From Austropuccinia psidii (taxonomy: Eukaryota > Basidiomycota > Pucciniomycetes > Pucciniales > Sphaerophragmiaceae): 64,000 nucleotides of DNA. Position 1 is the first letter of the stretch; every line of letters starts with the position of its first letter. The notes beneath the pieces are model-generated. The model searched no databases. It worked only from the letters and a program-made list of their open reading frames with translations, and was not told the origin of the DNA. This document shows positions 12,501 to 25,060 of the stretch, one piece after another. Position numbers and translations under genes: made by a program. The stretch spans positions 22,362,866 through 22,426,865 of the forward strand of contig JALGQZ010000008.1 of assembly GCA_023105745.1 (NCBI GenBank), read 5' to 3'.

Positions 12501-14081
12501 ATTTATATGGTCAATTACAACTTCTCTTCAGCATCGGGATTACAGAATATTCATTTTATTGTAAAAAATTTGGCAGAAATAAATTCAAAATTTATGAAAA
12601 ATAAATTTTAAATTGATTAAAAAAAATTATAAATATTTTAGAAGTAAATTTAATATTTATTTGATATCAATTTGAAAAATAATCATAAGTAAATCTCAAG
12701 TTCATTAGAGAACTATATTAAGCTTATCATAAGTCAAATTAGAATAGGGTATATATAAACTCATAATTGATTATGTATCACTTTAATAAAAATGAAAAAA
12801 TGGAATTGGAATTTTGAATAATGTATGGAGTATTTAAAATTAAAGTTAAATCTTATGTTTTAAAATTAAACACCCTGAAATATGGTATTTTAACATAGGT
12901 TACTAGGGGCCCAAGTCAAAAAATCAGGCTTCTAATGTGTGTCCTTGAGATAAATTCCACATATTTATTATGAAAGTGATATTTGGTAAGACTTAGAAAT
13001 TCCGATTCCTAGTTTTTAATCAATATTTTATGATAAAAGAAACCTTTTACTGAGAACTATTAATAAGAGTGTATAAAACCAATGAAGATATATCAAATTG
13101 ACATAAAGAATCTTATATTATTGTATTTTAAAGCTTTGCTCAATTTTAAAGGGAGTTTCTTAAATGTATTATTAATTTCAACTTAAACCTATTAGAAGCT
13201 TATATATTTGGGTTTTTTGAGCTCATCATTCAATTGTATTCTCCAAAAGCTTTAAAATTTTATTTTAATGACTCAATTTCAAAATGAGACATAAATAAAT
13301 TGATCTAAAATATATTTAAAGAAATATCAAAACACATTTAATGAGAAATATATTTATTTAACCAGCTTAAATCTCATCAAATGATAGACATGAAATAAAA
13401 TAAGCTTCCAATATACACAAAAGTTTATAAATACAACCTAAATACATATTTTTCCTTAATAATGAAAAGATCAAGTAAAATGAAAAATTATTTATCTTAT
13501 AGTTTTCTATTTTTTTTTTGGAATTGAATTTTGTTTTATGAAAATGAATGCTTTGAATTAAATTATGATGATGATTTGTTTTTTTAACTTATTCAAGTTT
13601 GACATAAAATTATTCAAATTAAAGCCTTACTAATGATATCCTTCCTTATTCTGATAGGAGTTATTTCCTTATTAAGATTGTTAGAAAGTTTTTTACCTGT
13701 CATTCAAGTTAATTCTTTATAAGTCAGAAAAAAAAGTTTCTCTCTTTAAGAAAAGTTTTAGAAATATGAGTATAATCTTTCATGATATTCTTATCAATAC
13801 TTTAATCATAAGGAGTCCTTAGAAATATATTAAAAAAGTAATAGTAAGATAGACTATAAGAGCTTAGAAAGCTCAATAATATCCATAGTGTTATTTTATG
13901 AAATCCAAGAGGGAAATTTAAAAAGGAATAAATTAATTAATTTAAAAGAAGAGAAAGCTGATAAGCTACACTAGAGCTCAAAATATCACACTTGGAAATT
14001 ATCCACCTGATCTTGTTTCTTAAAAAAAATGATAAAAATAAGATCATGATCAAACTCAAAAGGCTTACAATCATTAGTAAA
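9536..14081. other. AT-rich region, probably decayed transposon interior
   Basis: Lies between a minus-oriented LTR relic and a plus-oriented LTR relic. The longest open frames are 60-85 codons, AT-driven and without any motif I recognise. Its position suggests the remains of retrotransposon interiors, but I cannot match gag or pol to it. Confidence 0.4.
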
Positions 14082-14744
14082 GGTGAGATACTTAGAGGTA
14101 TTCTAATATACCCAAAAGATCAAAAACAAAATTTCATTCAAATAATATATATCATTTCTCAAAACAGCTGAAGATCAAGAATATAAATAAGACAATAATT
14201 ACTCTATATAAATTTGATCAAGAAGAAAGCAAAACTAACATTTTTGTTACAAAAATTAAGCAAAAAAGAGATCTTATTACAAATTTTTGAAAAAGTATGT
14301 TTTTGAAGAAAACAGTATAAATTTTATTCTTAATTTCTTTCTTATTAATAAAAATATTAATTTCCTTTTAAAATTGTATTTTACATGAAATTTTACCTTT
14401 GATCACCTCTGGGTGAACTTCCTATAGCTCAACTTCAAATAAATTAACTTAATTTTTGTGGATTTACAGTATGCAAATCCTAAGATTAGTGAATGTATAT
14501 TTCTCTCAAACCACATTTTATGTTAACCATAGTATTTTGTGTTAAAAAATGAGGTGTGTTTTTTAGCTTGGAAGCTTTTGAGAAAGTGCAGTATTTTAAT
14601 GAAGGTTGTCAAAATGATCATGAGTATTACATAAGTGAAGTTTCTCTTACAGATGAGAAACTGAGATTTGAATTTTCATGCTGTAAAATTTTAATTGAAC
14701 TACATATCTAAGAATATTTCATAGTAAATTTCCCTTCCATTTGA
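14082..14744 (+). mobile_element. Left half of a split, decayed chromovirus LTR, plus orientation
   Basis: Begins GGTGAGATACTTAGAGG and then follows the same order as the plus-oriented LTR at 25715: 'ATACCCAAAAGATCAAAA', a long AT-rich block, 'TTTTGTGTTAAA...GAGGTGTG' near 14535, and 'TACATAAGTGAAG' near 14628. The match fades at about 14730-14745. The missing right half resumes at about 18562. Confidence 0.6.
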
Positions 14745-16633
14745 ATTAAAATGCTTTTTTTTTGGGGGGCTGCACAGAAAATTATCTCTTGCTTAAATCT
14801 CAAAGGGTATGTCACATGTATCAGGTTCACAGGATAAAAAAACTTAAAATGTTTCTATTTCTTCAAAAAACAAACATATTAATAATTAAAAAAATTTTTT
14901 TTTGGAACATCCAACTAATTGAAACAATTCTTCCTACACTAAGAAATTACACAGAAATTGCACTAAAAACTAAAAAGGTCCAACATTGTTCAAGAGAGAA
15001 AAATACTTACTAAGATTGTGTAAGGTTTGTCTATTAAACACTTGATAATAGTAACAATATCAAGAGTACTATGACTGTCCTCAGTAGAAAAATATAATAT
15101 AATAAAATATTATAACCACAAATTTATATATTATTATCAAAAATAATTATATAAAAATAATAAATGTAATTATTATTATAAAATATAATAATTATAATGA
15201 ATTATAATGATTCTATTATTGTTATAGTCACTGACAATTATAGCAATAAGAAGTGTAAATCTCTTAATGAGACAATTACATGTGGAAAATATAAATATTT
15301 AACCACTTATAAATAATATAAATATTATTTATAAAGGAATTGAAACACACACTGTGCAGAAATAATTGATATAGAAAAATTCTATATAAAAAAACTAATA
15401 ATAGATACAAAAGATATAGAATTCTAGAGAAAACTTAATTATAATATTTATTTAATACAACAAGTCAAACAACAACAGCTATTATATTAAATAATAATTA
15501 TGAGTTGAGAAAACACCAAAAATCAATATTTTAAAAGATAAAACAATTTTTTTATAATAAAAAATATGATTAAAGAGTTTTGAGAGGAATTTGTGGATTT
15601 TAAAAGATATTTTAAAGACAATAATTTTATAAAATAAAATATATTATAAGTGATTACAACAATAATCTAATTTCTATGACTTCAATTCCTTAGCTTAAGA
15701 TTTATAAAGAATAACTTACTTAAGAAATAATTTAATAATAAGATTTTATATATAATGAAACTTTACCTGTTTAAATGTCTAATATAATTGGATTGATAAT
15801 GATGATGGACAAAGACAGTGATGAAAAGACTCTTTTTTATGTCTACAGAGCAACTCTCATGATTTGTAATGAATATAGAGGGAATGCAAAGTTCAAAACT
15901 GAAAAACCATGCTTAAAAATAAAGTTCTTAACTTAAGGCAACTTATTTTTAATTCCAATTTAAAGTTACCAGTGTTATTCTTAACTCCAGGTAGCTTTAA
16001 TCCTCATTTAAACTAATTATTTTGAGTTTTAATATAAAATAAGTTTCTTTATATTAAAGTTCATCACATGAAAAACTTAAAAATCGAGTTTCAAGCAGAA
16101 ATCTCCTAAACTCAATTTTTAATTAATTTTTAAAGAAATTATAATTTTCTTTGAGCTTAATTAAAAGAGTAAGTTTCCAGGCTAATTACCCAGGAAGTTT
16201 ATTTATAAAAGATACTTAAGATTAAACTTATACATAGATAATACTAAGTTGTAAGATGTGTGAAATTTTCAAGCAAATCCATTGAGAATTGGAGTTTTAA
16301 TGGATTTTTGAAGTTATTACTATTTTTCCACATAAAATAGCAATACACACTAAACCTTAAATTTTGATAAGGTTTTAATGCTTTTAACCTTAACGTTTTA
16401 AGCTTATTTAATATTTTTGAGCTTAACTAAGTTTTGAAATTTCTTAAAAACCTTAATTTCAAGCCTGCATATAGGGATTTAACCTGTGGCAGGTTGAAAT
16501 TCCTGTCCAATTTGGGATAAAACCAGTTTAAACTTTAAGGTTGGATCAAGGTCTAATCTTAAAGTTTAAATAAGGTTGAAAATCCTTCAATAAAGGTGGA
16601 TAACCTTAAATGAATCCTTGCAGTTCCAAAAAG
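14745..16633. other. AT-rich insert inside the split LTR, unassigned
   Basis: First half of the DNA that interrupts the LTR. The part 15050-15700 is dominated by TAAT/ATTATA-type sequence. No coding frame has a recognisable domain. Confidence 0.4.
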
Positions 16634-18478
16634 TTGGGTACCCCAGCTCTATTTGGTCTTTTTCCTTTGTCCCACCTTTTTGCATGGATTTTGCCCTTTT
16701 ATTTGTTTAAAGCCATACTATGGCCTTAAACCCTTTTAAATTGAGCCCACACAGGATTTACATCCTGTATGGCAAATTCTTAGCCAATTCAGTAAATATA
16801 CACAACACCTCAATCTTAACTAAAATTTTGGTAAGTTTGCATAAACCTTATGCAACTATAAATTTAAGCTCATTTAAACCTAAATTCAACAATTTAAAAA
16901 AATGTTGAAAAAAATTTACATTAGTACTGTGAGTTTTTCAAATCTTCCAATAATATAAGAAACAAGTATTTTTGGGTGTAACACCCTATGGGTGTACCCT
17001 AGGTTATTTTTGGTGTAGAATCCAAAAATTTCATGATATTTATAACTTTGTTTATCCAAAAAAAGTTATACTTATTTTTTGTTATTTTTTATTTTAAATT
17101 CAATTCAAAAGTCTGTTAAAGACAAATTTAACTCTGTATAAAGTCATTTGTGGCCCTATGGGTATGTTATACATACCTCACAGGCTCACAGATTGGTGGT
17201 CCTAGTAAGAATTAGGACCACTGCTCATTGCAATTACAATCTCCATTTGGCATATTGTTGACAGTAACAAGTTTTCAAACAAAGCCCAAAGCACATTGTC
17301 TCATGCCAATTGATTTCAAACCACAATTTCTGGATGGTTTGGGGCTGGTATAGTTTTGAAATGGAGCTCTTAATCATTTTGAAAATATTTTTGATTGGAT
17401 TAAGGTTCATAGAATGGGCTGGCCAATCAATTTTGTTGATGGAATGATGAGGTTTTCAGTGTGAATTGGGGCAATTTCCTCCATGAAAATTAGGTGGTGG
17501 CAACCCATTATCCACTTATATTTATCCATATGAGTAATGAATTGCAGTATGGCTGGCTGATAGATTTTTCATATAATTTTTTCCAAATTAATTTTTGTTT
17601 TGAGAATGACCACCATCAATTTCTCAGATGAACAAAACTCCTCCAAATCATGATTGATTGTTGGCTGGATGGTGGTTGACAGCAAGATTTTCAAGGACCC
17701 ACTTCTCTTGAGGGGTTTTCCAAACTCACACAATAGGTCTTCTTACCTAGCTCAAAGAATTATTTGTTGGTCCAAATAAGCTCTTCCTGTTGTGAATTTT
17801 GGTTGAGTAAAGGCCATCCAAGCTTGAAAGTCTTGAGGTTGTAAACATGGCTTCTTTGGGGAAATCCTTAATTCTTTTCAAGGTTTATGAATTGTGTGCT
17901 GGATTTTCCTCATCAAAATGTTTTCAATCATGAGGTTTCTCACTTGTGAAACTTTAAGGTTCTGGAATCAAGTAATTATGTTCAATTTCCGGTGATCTTG
18001 CTCCTTTAAAATTTGTGGTAAGCTGTTTTTTTGGGTCTTGAATATCCCAATGAAAGTAAATTTCCTGACTGTGTCATAAACAGTCATCACTGGAATTCAA
18101 ACAAGATGGGCTATAAGTCAAAATAATAGCCCTGCTTGATGCATCCACACAATTTGTCTACATATCTCATCTTCAAGTTAGGTAATTTTCTAGTTTACAA
18201 AAAAACTTGATAAATTTTGTGCATGAAGAAAAGCTCACTTTTTTTTGGTTGTGCATATAAAAAATTAGAAGGCTGGTTGTTGGAAAAGCTTATTGAGAAT
18301 GACATTGCTATTTCAGGGCCCTTAATAGGCACTAGGAGGGCATTGTGACCTATGGAAAGAAAAATGATAAGAACTAAATAATATAAAGGACTAAACAACC
18401 AAATAAAAAAATATTACAAGATCAAAAATCAACAGCTCAAGTGTGTAGCCTTTGACAAATAGGCTCTTGTGGCTGACA
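16634..18478 (-). mobile_element. Dead Tc1/mariner-type DNA transposon
   Basis: About 1.85 kb around a minus-strand Tc1-like transposase relic. Candidate inverted ends are GGTACCCCAGCTCTATTTGG at the left (from about 16637) and, on the minus strand, GTCAGCCACAAGAGCCTATT at the right (to about 18475). They agree at roughly 17 of 24 positions over CAGCTCTATTTGGTC-like sequence. The size suits the family. The ends are tentative; the transposase identity is much firmer. Confidence 0.45.
17180..18180 (-). pseudogene. Tc1-like DDE transposase relic
   Basis: Read on the minus strand in broken frames. An N-terminal part has the helix-turn-helix-like 'YDTVRKFTFIG' context near 18060. A central part has 'KKPCLQPQDFQAWMAF' near 17830 and a stretch equivalent to the W-x-DE...VWRKP region near 17700-17770. 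The C-terminal catalytic part contains FMEEIAPIHTENL and DWPAHSMNLNPIKNIF near 17400-17490. Tc1 transposases normally read MEDNAP and DWPAHSPDLNPIEN here, so the aspartate of MEDNAP has become glutamate and the catalytic position of DLNPIEN is altered. Several stops and frameshifts are present. The copy is inactive. Confidence 0.7.
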
Positions 18479-18561
18479 CACATGCTGTGCACAGCAGCTG
18501 CAAGATCTATGGTGCCCTGCCACATTTTCATCTCAATGGAAGGGAGCTGTACATGTTATAG

Positions 18562-19465
18562 GAAACATACAAATCAAATTGAAAAGATCAATTTTTGAGG
18601 AGGAATTGGACTCTTGTCTGAGAGGGTTCCAGATTCCCCCAAAGTCCTTGGCCTTATGTGAATAATGTCAAAATGCAAGAAAAATCTCACTACTCTGGGC
18701 CTGAGTATGATTCACAGGGTCTGTGACTCAATTGATCTTGTTGTTTTGATACTAATAAGGTCAGTTTCAACTGTTACCATGTGGGTAAAAATATCCTTCA
18801 GTTAATACAAGCTTCACCAAAAACTTTTACACAGTTTGACATGTTAGACTCACAACAAACTATCACTACATCAATGGCTTGTTTGAAAGGCTAAATTGGA
18901 CAAAATTGGCCCATTTTGGTCCAAACAGGGTTCAATGATAGCATAATTATCTTTTCTGTTGCCAATATGTTTCTCATTATTGGTGAGAGCATTTTTTATT
19001 TTTGGTAAAGGAAAAAAATATTGGGCTATAAAAGAATATCTTTTTTTCATGCAAGAATCTTTTTACTTTTATAATTAGCTTAATTACCTTCAAGCTCATT
19101 GATAAAAACCTTCCAACCATCAATTTTGAATAATTTTAAACCTTTCAACCATGCAAAAAAATGACTATAATAATTATTTGTAACTTTTATAATCATTTTA
19201 ACCCTTGAGGCACCCCAAAAAGTAGGTTGAAGCATTGTTCATCACTATAAGCTTTATCAGTGCTTTTAGCAAAGCAATAAATCCTTATGATATTATTACT
19301 TTATACAAATAAAGTCAAAAACAATAATTTTGGCATATTTTTCATTTAAAAATCTCAAGATTACTATTTTCAAATGATCTTACCTTAAACAACATTTGAG
19401 GACAGAAAAAGTCCTTCATTTTTATCAAAGTTTCATATTCACACCCTACAGAATGGCATAGACAC
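18562..19465 (+). mobile_element. Right half of the split chromovirus LTR
   Basis: Resumes the LTR alignment broken at about 14744. It shares with the LTR at 25715 the GAGGG-TTCCAGA-TTCCCC block (near 18627), the dyad at 18707-18732, 'GCCCATTTTGGTCCAAAC-AGGG' (near 18907), the CTATAAAAGAATATCTT block near 19025, 'CACCCCAAAAAGTAGG' (near 19210) and the terminal ATCAAAGTTTCATATTCACA near 19425. With 14082-14744 it makes about 1.57 kb, close to the 1.72 kb of the intact copy. Confidence 0.65.
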
Positions 19466-20507
19466 AGTCCAATGCAATAAATTAAGCCTTTTAACTGACC
19501 ATTAATATGTCAGGATAAACCCACAACTGATTCCATTTGAAATTGCAGCTATGCCTCCAAGCACCTTCAAAATTTCTCAACTGTAGAGCTGACTGTACAG
19601 ATCCATATCATCAATATCTGAATTCAATCAATAAGTATCAATATCTTTAGCAACTCCAAATTTGACTTTCCAGATATACCTGCCACTCCATGAAGATTTC
19701 TCATCTCTTTCCCAAGTCAGAAAGTGTATTGGAAAAACTCATTTATTTTTTTCTTTCTTGGTTGGCTCTCAAATGATTAATTTAGTCTTCTAAGCATCAT
19801 CATCCATACAAAGGTGATTAATGGTGGCCATATCCTTATCAAAACTTTTTTGTTTCTTTCCAATTGAAACAGTGATTTTCATTTTCTGATGGATTGGCTC
19901 TTTCATTACTCCCTTTCTCAATCTTGGTAGATGGCCTCCATTGATACATTTTGGAATTCTCATTAGATGCTATAGCAATTCTTTTTATTTCTTGTCTGAT
20001 TATCAAATGAGTATCCCAGTTCTGCATATAGTCAACCAGGGTGTCAATCTCCTTCCTCGTTCAAGGAAAGCCCTTCTGATAAAAAGGTTTATTTAAAATT
20101 TCTTTTAAGCTTTTTATTTTATTTTAAAGTTCTTTTCTAAAAAAACAATTTATACTTTGATTTTAATAGAAACTTGACTGGCTTGATGCAAAAAAACAAA
20201 CTACAATTAATTAAGACTAAAAAAAATTTATATATTAGAAAAATTCTTTAAAAAATCCATCAAATGAAAGAGATTTTTACAAAGAAAACTAACTTTCATG
20301 AGTCATTCTGATTATTTTTGACAAATTTTCGTAAAGAAAGCCCAAGAATTCAATGTGGTATGAGTGGTGGTGAATTGGTAGAGAATATCAAAATAGCACA
20401 TTGAATTCTGTGCAACGTGAACGTGCTAAAAACTCAACTGGATAGGTCTACAGCTGTGGACTTCCCTCATCCTCAATCTCTTCACTAACCTTCTATTTAA
20501 GCCCACG
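19466..20507. other. Region upstream of IMP3
   Basis: The part 19826-19905 resembles part of the LTR of element 1 (35177-35260): both hold GTGGCCATATCCTTAT followed by CTTTCCA..., AACAGTG/GACAGTG and TTGGCTCTTT. This suggests a small LTR fragment. From about 20340 the sequence becomes less AT-rich and probably holds the IMP3 promoter and leader. Confidence 0.4.
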
Positions 20508-21438
20508 ATGCGTAAACTCAAGGTAAGAATATTGAGACGTTTTCGTTAAACCTGGCAAAATTCTTGTTCTTTGTACTAACGATCCAAATTTCGACCAACA
20601 ATGTAGCATCACGAGAAAAAGCTTTTGAAAAAAGTCGACTTTTTACAATGGAAACAGGATTCAACATTACGTGAGGCTAAAGTGATGAGAAGGTATCATG
20701 TTCAACGTCGGTAAGCACTTTCTTTTCAAAGACAGCCATTTTAGACCTTGCTTCCCATTAGCTAATTGTTTTAATTCTTCCTAAAGTGAAGATTATCATG
20801 CCTATAACTTATTATGTGGCGATATTAGAAAATTAGCACATAGACTCTCATCGCTTCCGCCGCAAGATCCCTTTCGATCTCAAACTGAATCCGCTTTATT
20901 GGATAAACTTTACGACATGGGCTTGTTAGATGGTCTCGGTCGAACAGCCGACGATCAAAGAGGTGGCAAGATGAGTGAAATTGAATCAAAAATCACCGTT
21001 AGTGCCTTTTGTCGTCGTAGGCTGGCTGTGGTTGCTTGTCGTCTCAAAATGGCAGAGACCGTTAAAATGGTAAAAATTAAAAAGCTTACAATTTTTCAAG
21101 AACTAATTGATTAATTAAATAATTGAGCTCCAATCGTTCACGTTTCATAGGCAGTCCAATTCATTGAACAAGGGCATATTCGAGTCGGTCCCGACGTGAT
21201 TACCGATCCTGCATTCTTAGTGACGCGAAATATGGAAGATTTCATTACCTGGGTTGATACTAGCAAGCTCAAACGTCACCTACAACGATACGCCGATCAA
21301 CTTGAGTATGAACTTCATTCTTTTTTTTTACATTTGCAATCTCCTCATCTTCATCTGCTAAGGTTGACATTTAAAACCTTACAAACAATCTTTTTTCCTT
21401 TTTCTTCAACAACAAATAGCGATTTCGAGCTGCTCTAG
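20508..21438 (+). CDS. IMP3: U3 small nucleolar ribonucleoprotein IMP3, five exons
   Basis: Nucleolar RNA-binding protein of the U3 snoRNP and small-subunit processome; it helps pair U3 snoRNA with pre-rRNA during 18S rRNA maturation. Proposed exons: 20508-20522, 20607-20710, 20787-21069, 21151-21305 and 21420-21438. They give 576 nt and 191 residues (yeast Imp3 has 183). Introns are 76-114 nt with GT..AG ends, and phases close. The protein begins [20 protein letters not shown], has the conserved [21 protein letters not shown] segment split by introns, then an S4 RNA-binding domain in the second half (CRRRLAVV...[18 protein letters not shown]), and ends DDFELL. All family hallmarks are intact. 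Its five-residue first exon and six-residue last exon would be missed by simple ORF finding. Confidence 0.93.
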
Positions 21439-22175
21439 GCTTAAAACCTTCCTTTTAAATCATGACATCGCCTTTGTTCTGGCTTCTTTCCATTGGATTC
21501 GCTTTGCATCAAAGTACAAGCTCGCAAAAACCATTAAAACAAGCAAAAAGTCAATTCCTTTATACTTCTATTCACCTTTAGTTTTTAAAATCCTTGAAAA
21601 ATGTACTTTTAAAAACACAGAAACTTAGGCGGAAAACTGCATAAGGAAAAGTTTTTGTTTTTTTAACAATGACTGACAAAAAAAGATATCAAAAGAAGTA
21701 ACGCCAGCAACAGCATCATATATCTATATATTTAGGAAAATACTTGCAATAAACAAAAGGTCAATTAACACTTTTTAATGTTTGTTGAAACGTACTGGCC
21801 ATAAAGGCTAGAGAATTCAGGTTGTAGTCATCAAAAAAAGCGTAAATTCATTCAAATCACTTGAGATACAATAAATCTACCAGTTCTTCGAACTTGCGTA
21901 CCATTCTATTTATCACACTTTCACAAGTTCTCAAGCGTAAAGCACAGCTATAATTCTTTAAAACAAACTCATAGGTACAACATTTATCTATATTACTTTG
22001 TAGCATTTTAATCATCTCCTCAAAAGCTTGAAAGAATTTCAATGTTTTTTAAATTTTATAAGAAGATTCGGCCAGACGCCAGCTACGGATAATTTAATTA
22101 ATTTATTGAATATGAGAGCTTAACTTGATTTAGACTTTTTGAGACACCTCAAAAAGCACATTTACAGCCATAATT
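21439..22175. other. IMP3 3' region, no gene supported
   Basis: 3' flank of IMP3. A 61-codon minus-strand frame (21857-22042) is present, but it has no recognisable motif and no flanking exon that I can join to it. I leave it unannotated. Confidence 0.4.
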
Positions 22176-22202
22176 TTGGCAAATTTACAGCACTTGAGCA
22201 TC

Positions 22203-22364
22203 ATGTCTCTGCGACCTGCTGCCAAGGGTAAAAAAACAACATCCTTAAACCATCTTTTAGGGTGTTCTCAACTAAAACTAGAGAACAGAGGGGCTTTTGC
22301 TGGCAATCAAGTCGCAGATACTTTTATATCAATGTCAAAAAGAATCATGTATTATTCTGAGTAG
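22203..22364 (+). pseudogene. Possible first exon or remnant of a RING-type (RNF10/Mag2-like) gene
   Basis: The frame starts MSLRPAAKGKKTTSLNHLL, and its base composition is far less AT-rich than the surroundings. The SLNHLLxF-type motif near the N-terminus reminds me of fungal RNF10/Mag2-like RING proteins. After HLLG the similarity stops and the frame closes at 22362-22364. No RING motif follows in the next kilobases. It is either a broken remnant or a chance likeness. Confidence 0.25.
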
Positions 22365-24733
22365 CTATTTGAAAGTTTTAAAATGAAGAAATGATAAGAC
22401 TTGCATCATCAGCTCTATACCAATTCATAATTCAAACCAACACTTGTCAATTTCTTCAATAATATCACGAGAACAATATGAGGCTTGACCATGCGTTATT
22501 CAAAAATTCTATGCAAGAAGCGCAAGATTGAGTCTCAAAGACAATTATTATCATAACTTGTGAAAATACACTGATGTATCTTTTGCTAAATTCAATTACG
22601 GGCACCCAAGCCATGATGCTATTATGCCATTATGTTTCAACTTTTAAATATATAAAAAATGAGAGAAAAACTCTTTCGGCCCATAAAAGTAGAATGCATT
22701 GCTTAAAGAAAAATTCTATTGAGACCAAGATTTAATAATACACTGATCAATTTGAAATAGATTTAATGAAAATACAGGCTTTTAGAACAGAATAAATAGT
22801 TGAACTGAGAAAAGTAAGACTTTGTTCCAATAAAAAATAATGCATTAAATTCAGAAATCTTGACCATAAAAATAGACATTAAAATCAACATAATAGAAAT
22901 TCAGTTTATAAAATGATTATCAATTCAGAGTTTTTTTTTAAAAAAAACATATTTTGATTTGAATTATGAAAAGTATCTTTTATTAATTATCAAAAATTGG
23001 GTGGTTCGGTCAGAATTTAAAAGGAAAAGAAAATTACTTCATAATGATGAAAGTTGTGGGAATATTAATAACTAATGAAAATGAGAAAACATTCTCATTC
23101 GAGGAAGTTTGTATATTTATAATTAGATGAAGCTTATAAAAAGAGTAAACTTTAGAATTATGAAGCAATAGGAAAAAAAATAAAAATCCATGTGTTAATT
23201 TAATAAATAGGAAACTAAATTATTTAGGTAAGACCAAGATAAAATGAAATTTCAGATTCATGTTTTTGTTATTTAAATAGATTTTTTAAATTAAGAATAA
23301 TATTTTAGAATTTATTAAAGTAATTATTTGTGAAATCTAACTTAAAATGTAAAACATCAATGAGATTTGAATCATTTTCACATTTTATAGCAGTTGGAAA
23401 TAGTATAATCAAAATAGAGCTTCAATTAGTATTTGAATATTTGGTATAATATTCTTCAATGAATAATGAATTTTTGAAGAGTATTCAAAAAGATTATGAA
23501 AGGCATTTGGCAATAAATTGATTAATTTTTCTTTGATTTTAGTTGAGAGATATTTCTAAACAAATATAATATGCAGATTTTTTTTTCATTGAGTAATTTT
23601 TTTATGTATATCATTCCATAATTTTTTAATTATGAAATATTATCTAACAGACCTCAATTACAAATTATTGGCTTAAGAATAATGAGAAATCAGAGAAAAT
23701 TTTGAAAAACTTAATGATTTATTTTACTTATTTATTTTAGTTTGATCATATTTGAAACCAATTCATAACCCAAATAACTAAAAAAAAGGAAAAAGAGAAT
23801 ATTAATTTGAATTTAATGTCAAAAAGATTTCTATATATTAATATATGTAATGAATATTATAGATATTATTGATTTGATCAATAATTCAGATATATTTTAA
23901 AGAAGAACAGAAGAGAATATAAAATAATGCATAATACACCAAGCAGAGATCATTCTAAAACGTGTCCTGCTTAAAAATTCTGGAGCATATATTTAACTCT
24001 TATATAGTAATTAAGGTTAGAAAAATACTTAGTCATAAATTCTGATAGATGATAATGCAAAAAGAGCTGAGAAAATTGAAAAGAAGAAATGAAAATCTAT
24101 TGATAATGTAAATCAGATTCAAGTTGCTGTATTAATGAAAAGATTTTGCACCTGGAGTTTCCAAAAGGAAATATCTCTCATAACCTGGAAAGCTATTACA
24201 ATATGAAAAAAACTTTCTATCCATTTGTAATTTAACATTTTGAATATTAGAATTGAAATTGTTAGCTTATGCAACCATCTGTTATAGCTTGCACTCAAAT
24301 ACCTATCATTTTTTAGTTTTATTTTGTTAGTTTCAATGACCTAAATCTATACCTCCTGATCTGAGGCAGATCAGGGAGGGAGGTTGCAAAATTAAAGAAA
24401 AGCTTCATTTAAAAATGGGACTTTTTCTAAATTTCTATAGCTTAATTCCAAAATCAAATTTTACTTTCAAGAGATTCTTCTTCTCTTATTTAAAAATGAC
24501 TACCAAAAATATCTTTTGAAAGGTTTTTTTAATAAATTTTGAAAAGGCCAAAAAAGATTTACTCAAATGATAGGATTAAACATGTTAAGAATTATAATTA
24601 GACAAAATAAACAAATTTAATCAATTTTTGATCCAATTTGAACCCTCAGCCTTGAGCTGTTTAATCTGGTAGCTTTAAGTAAAGGGACTTAAATGGTTGA
24701 AACTATATGTTTATAATATATCTGGAGATCTTA
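22365..24733. other. AT-rich spacer, nothing recognised
   Basis: No coding frame or transposon landmark that I can support. It contains one GC-richer hairpin, listed separately at 24352-24380. Confidence 0.45.
24352..24380. repeat. Short inverted repeat, possible hairpin
   Basis: CCTGATCTG and CAGATCAGG are perfect 9-bp arms around AGG. They extend outward to CCTCCTGATCTG / CAGATCAGGGAGG with a one-base bulge. It is isolated within AT-rich sequence, with no associated gene. Confidence 0.5.
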
Positions 24734-25060
24734 GTTGTGAGCCTTGAGGTATATGTTACATACTAAAAGAGACCACAAATGAACCTAAAAAAGGTTTTTG
24801 AATATGCAAAACCCATCATTCAAGTGCATATTCAAAATTCCTGATTTACAAAAAGAAAAATCTGAATAACTTGGGTTTGAGTAAGTAAAGCTATGAATTG
24901 AAGACCAGATTAGGGATCTGCACAAATATTTACATAAGGTAACAACATAAGGTGCATAATATTAGCTTAACTATATGAAATGTCAAATTGAACATACTTC
25001 AACACCTCATCATTAATAAAAACTCAAATAATTGTGTATTTTTTTTGTTTTTTGAACTTT
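24734..25060 (+). mobile_element. LTR-start fragment, subfamily X, copy 1
   Basis: Begins TGTGAGCCTTGAGGTATATG, close to the start of the element-2 LTR (TGTGAGCCTTAGAGGTATTT on its sense strand). It continues with CATACTAAAAGAGACCACAAATGAACC-like sequence, then CATAAGGTGCATAA, and CACCTCATCATTAAT. The same order recurs at 31679-32000, so this is a repeated, related LTR subfamily. It fades after about 25060. Confidence 0.5.

Noticed and set aside
21857..22042. Minus-strand 61-codon frame with a helical, Leu/Arg/Glu-rich product
   Set aside because: Looks coiled-coil-like but has no supporting exon, splice site or family match; too short to call.
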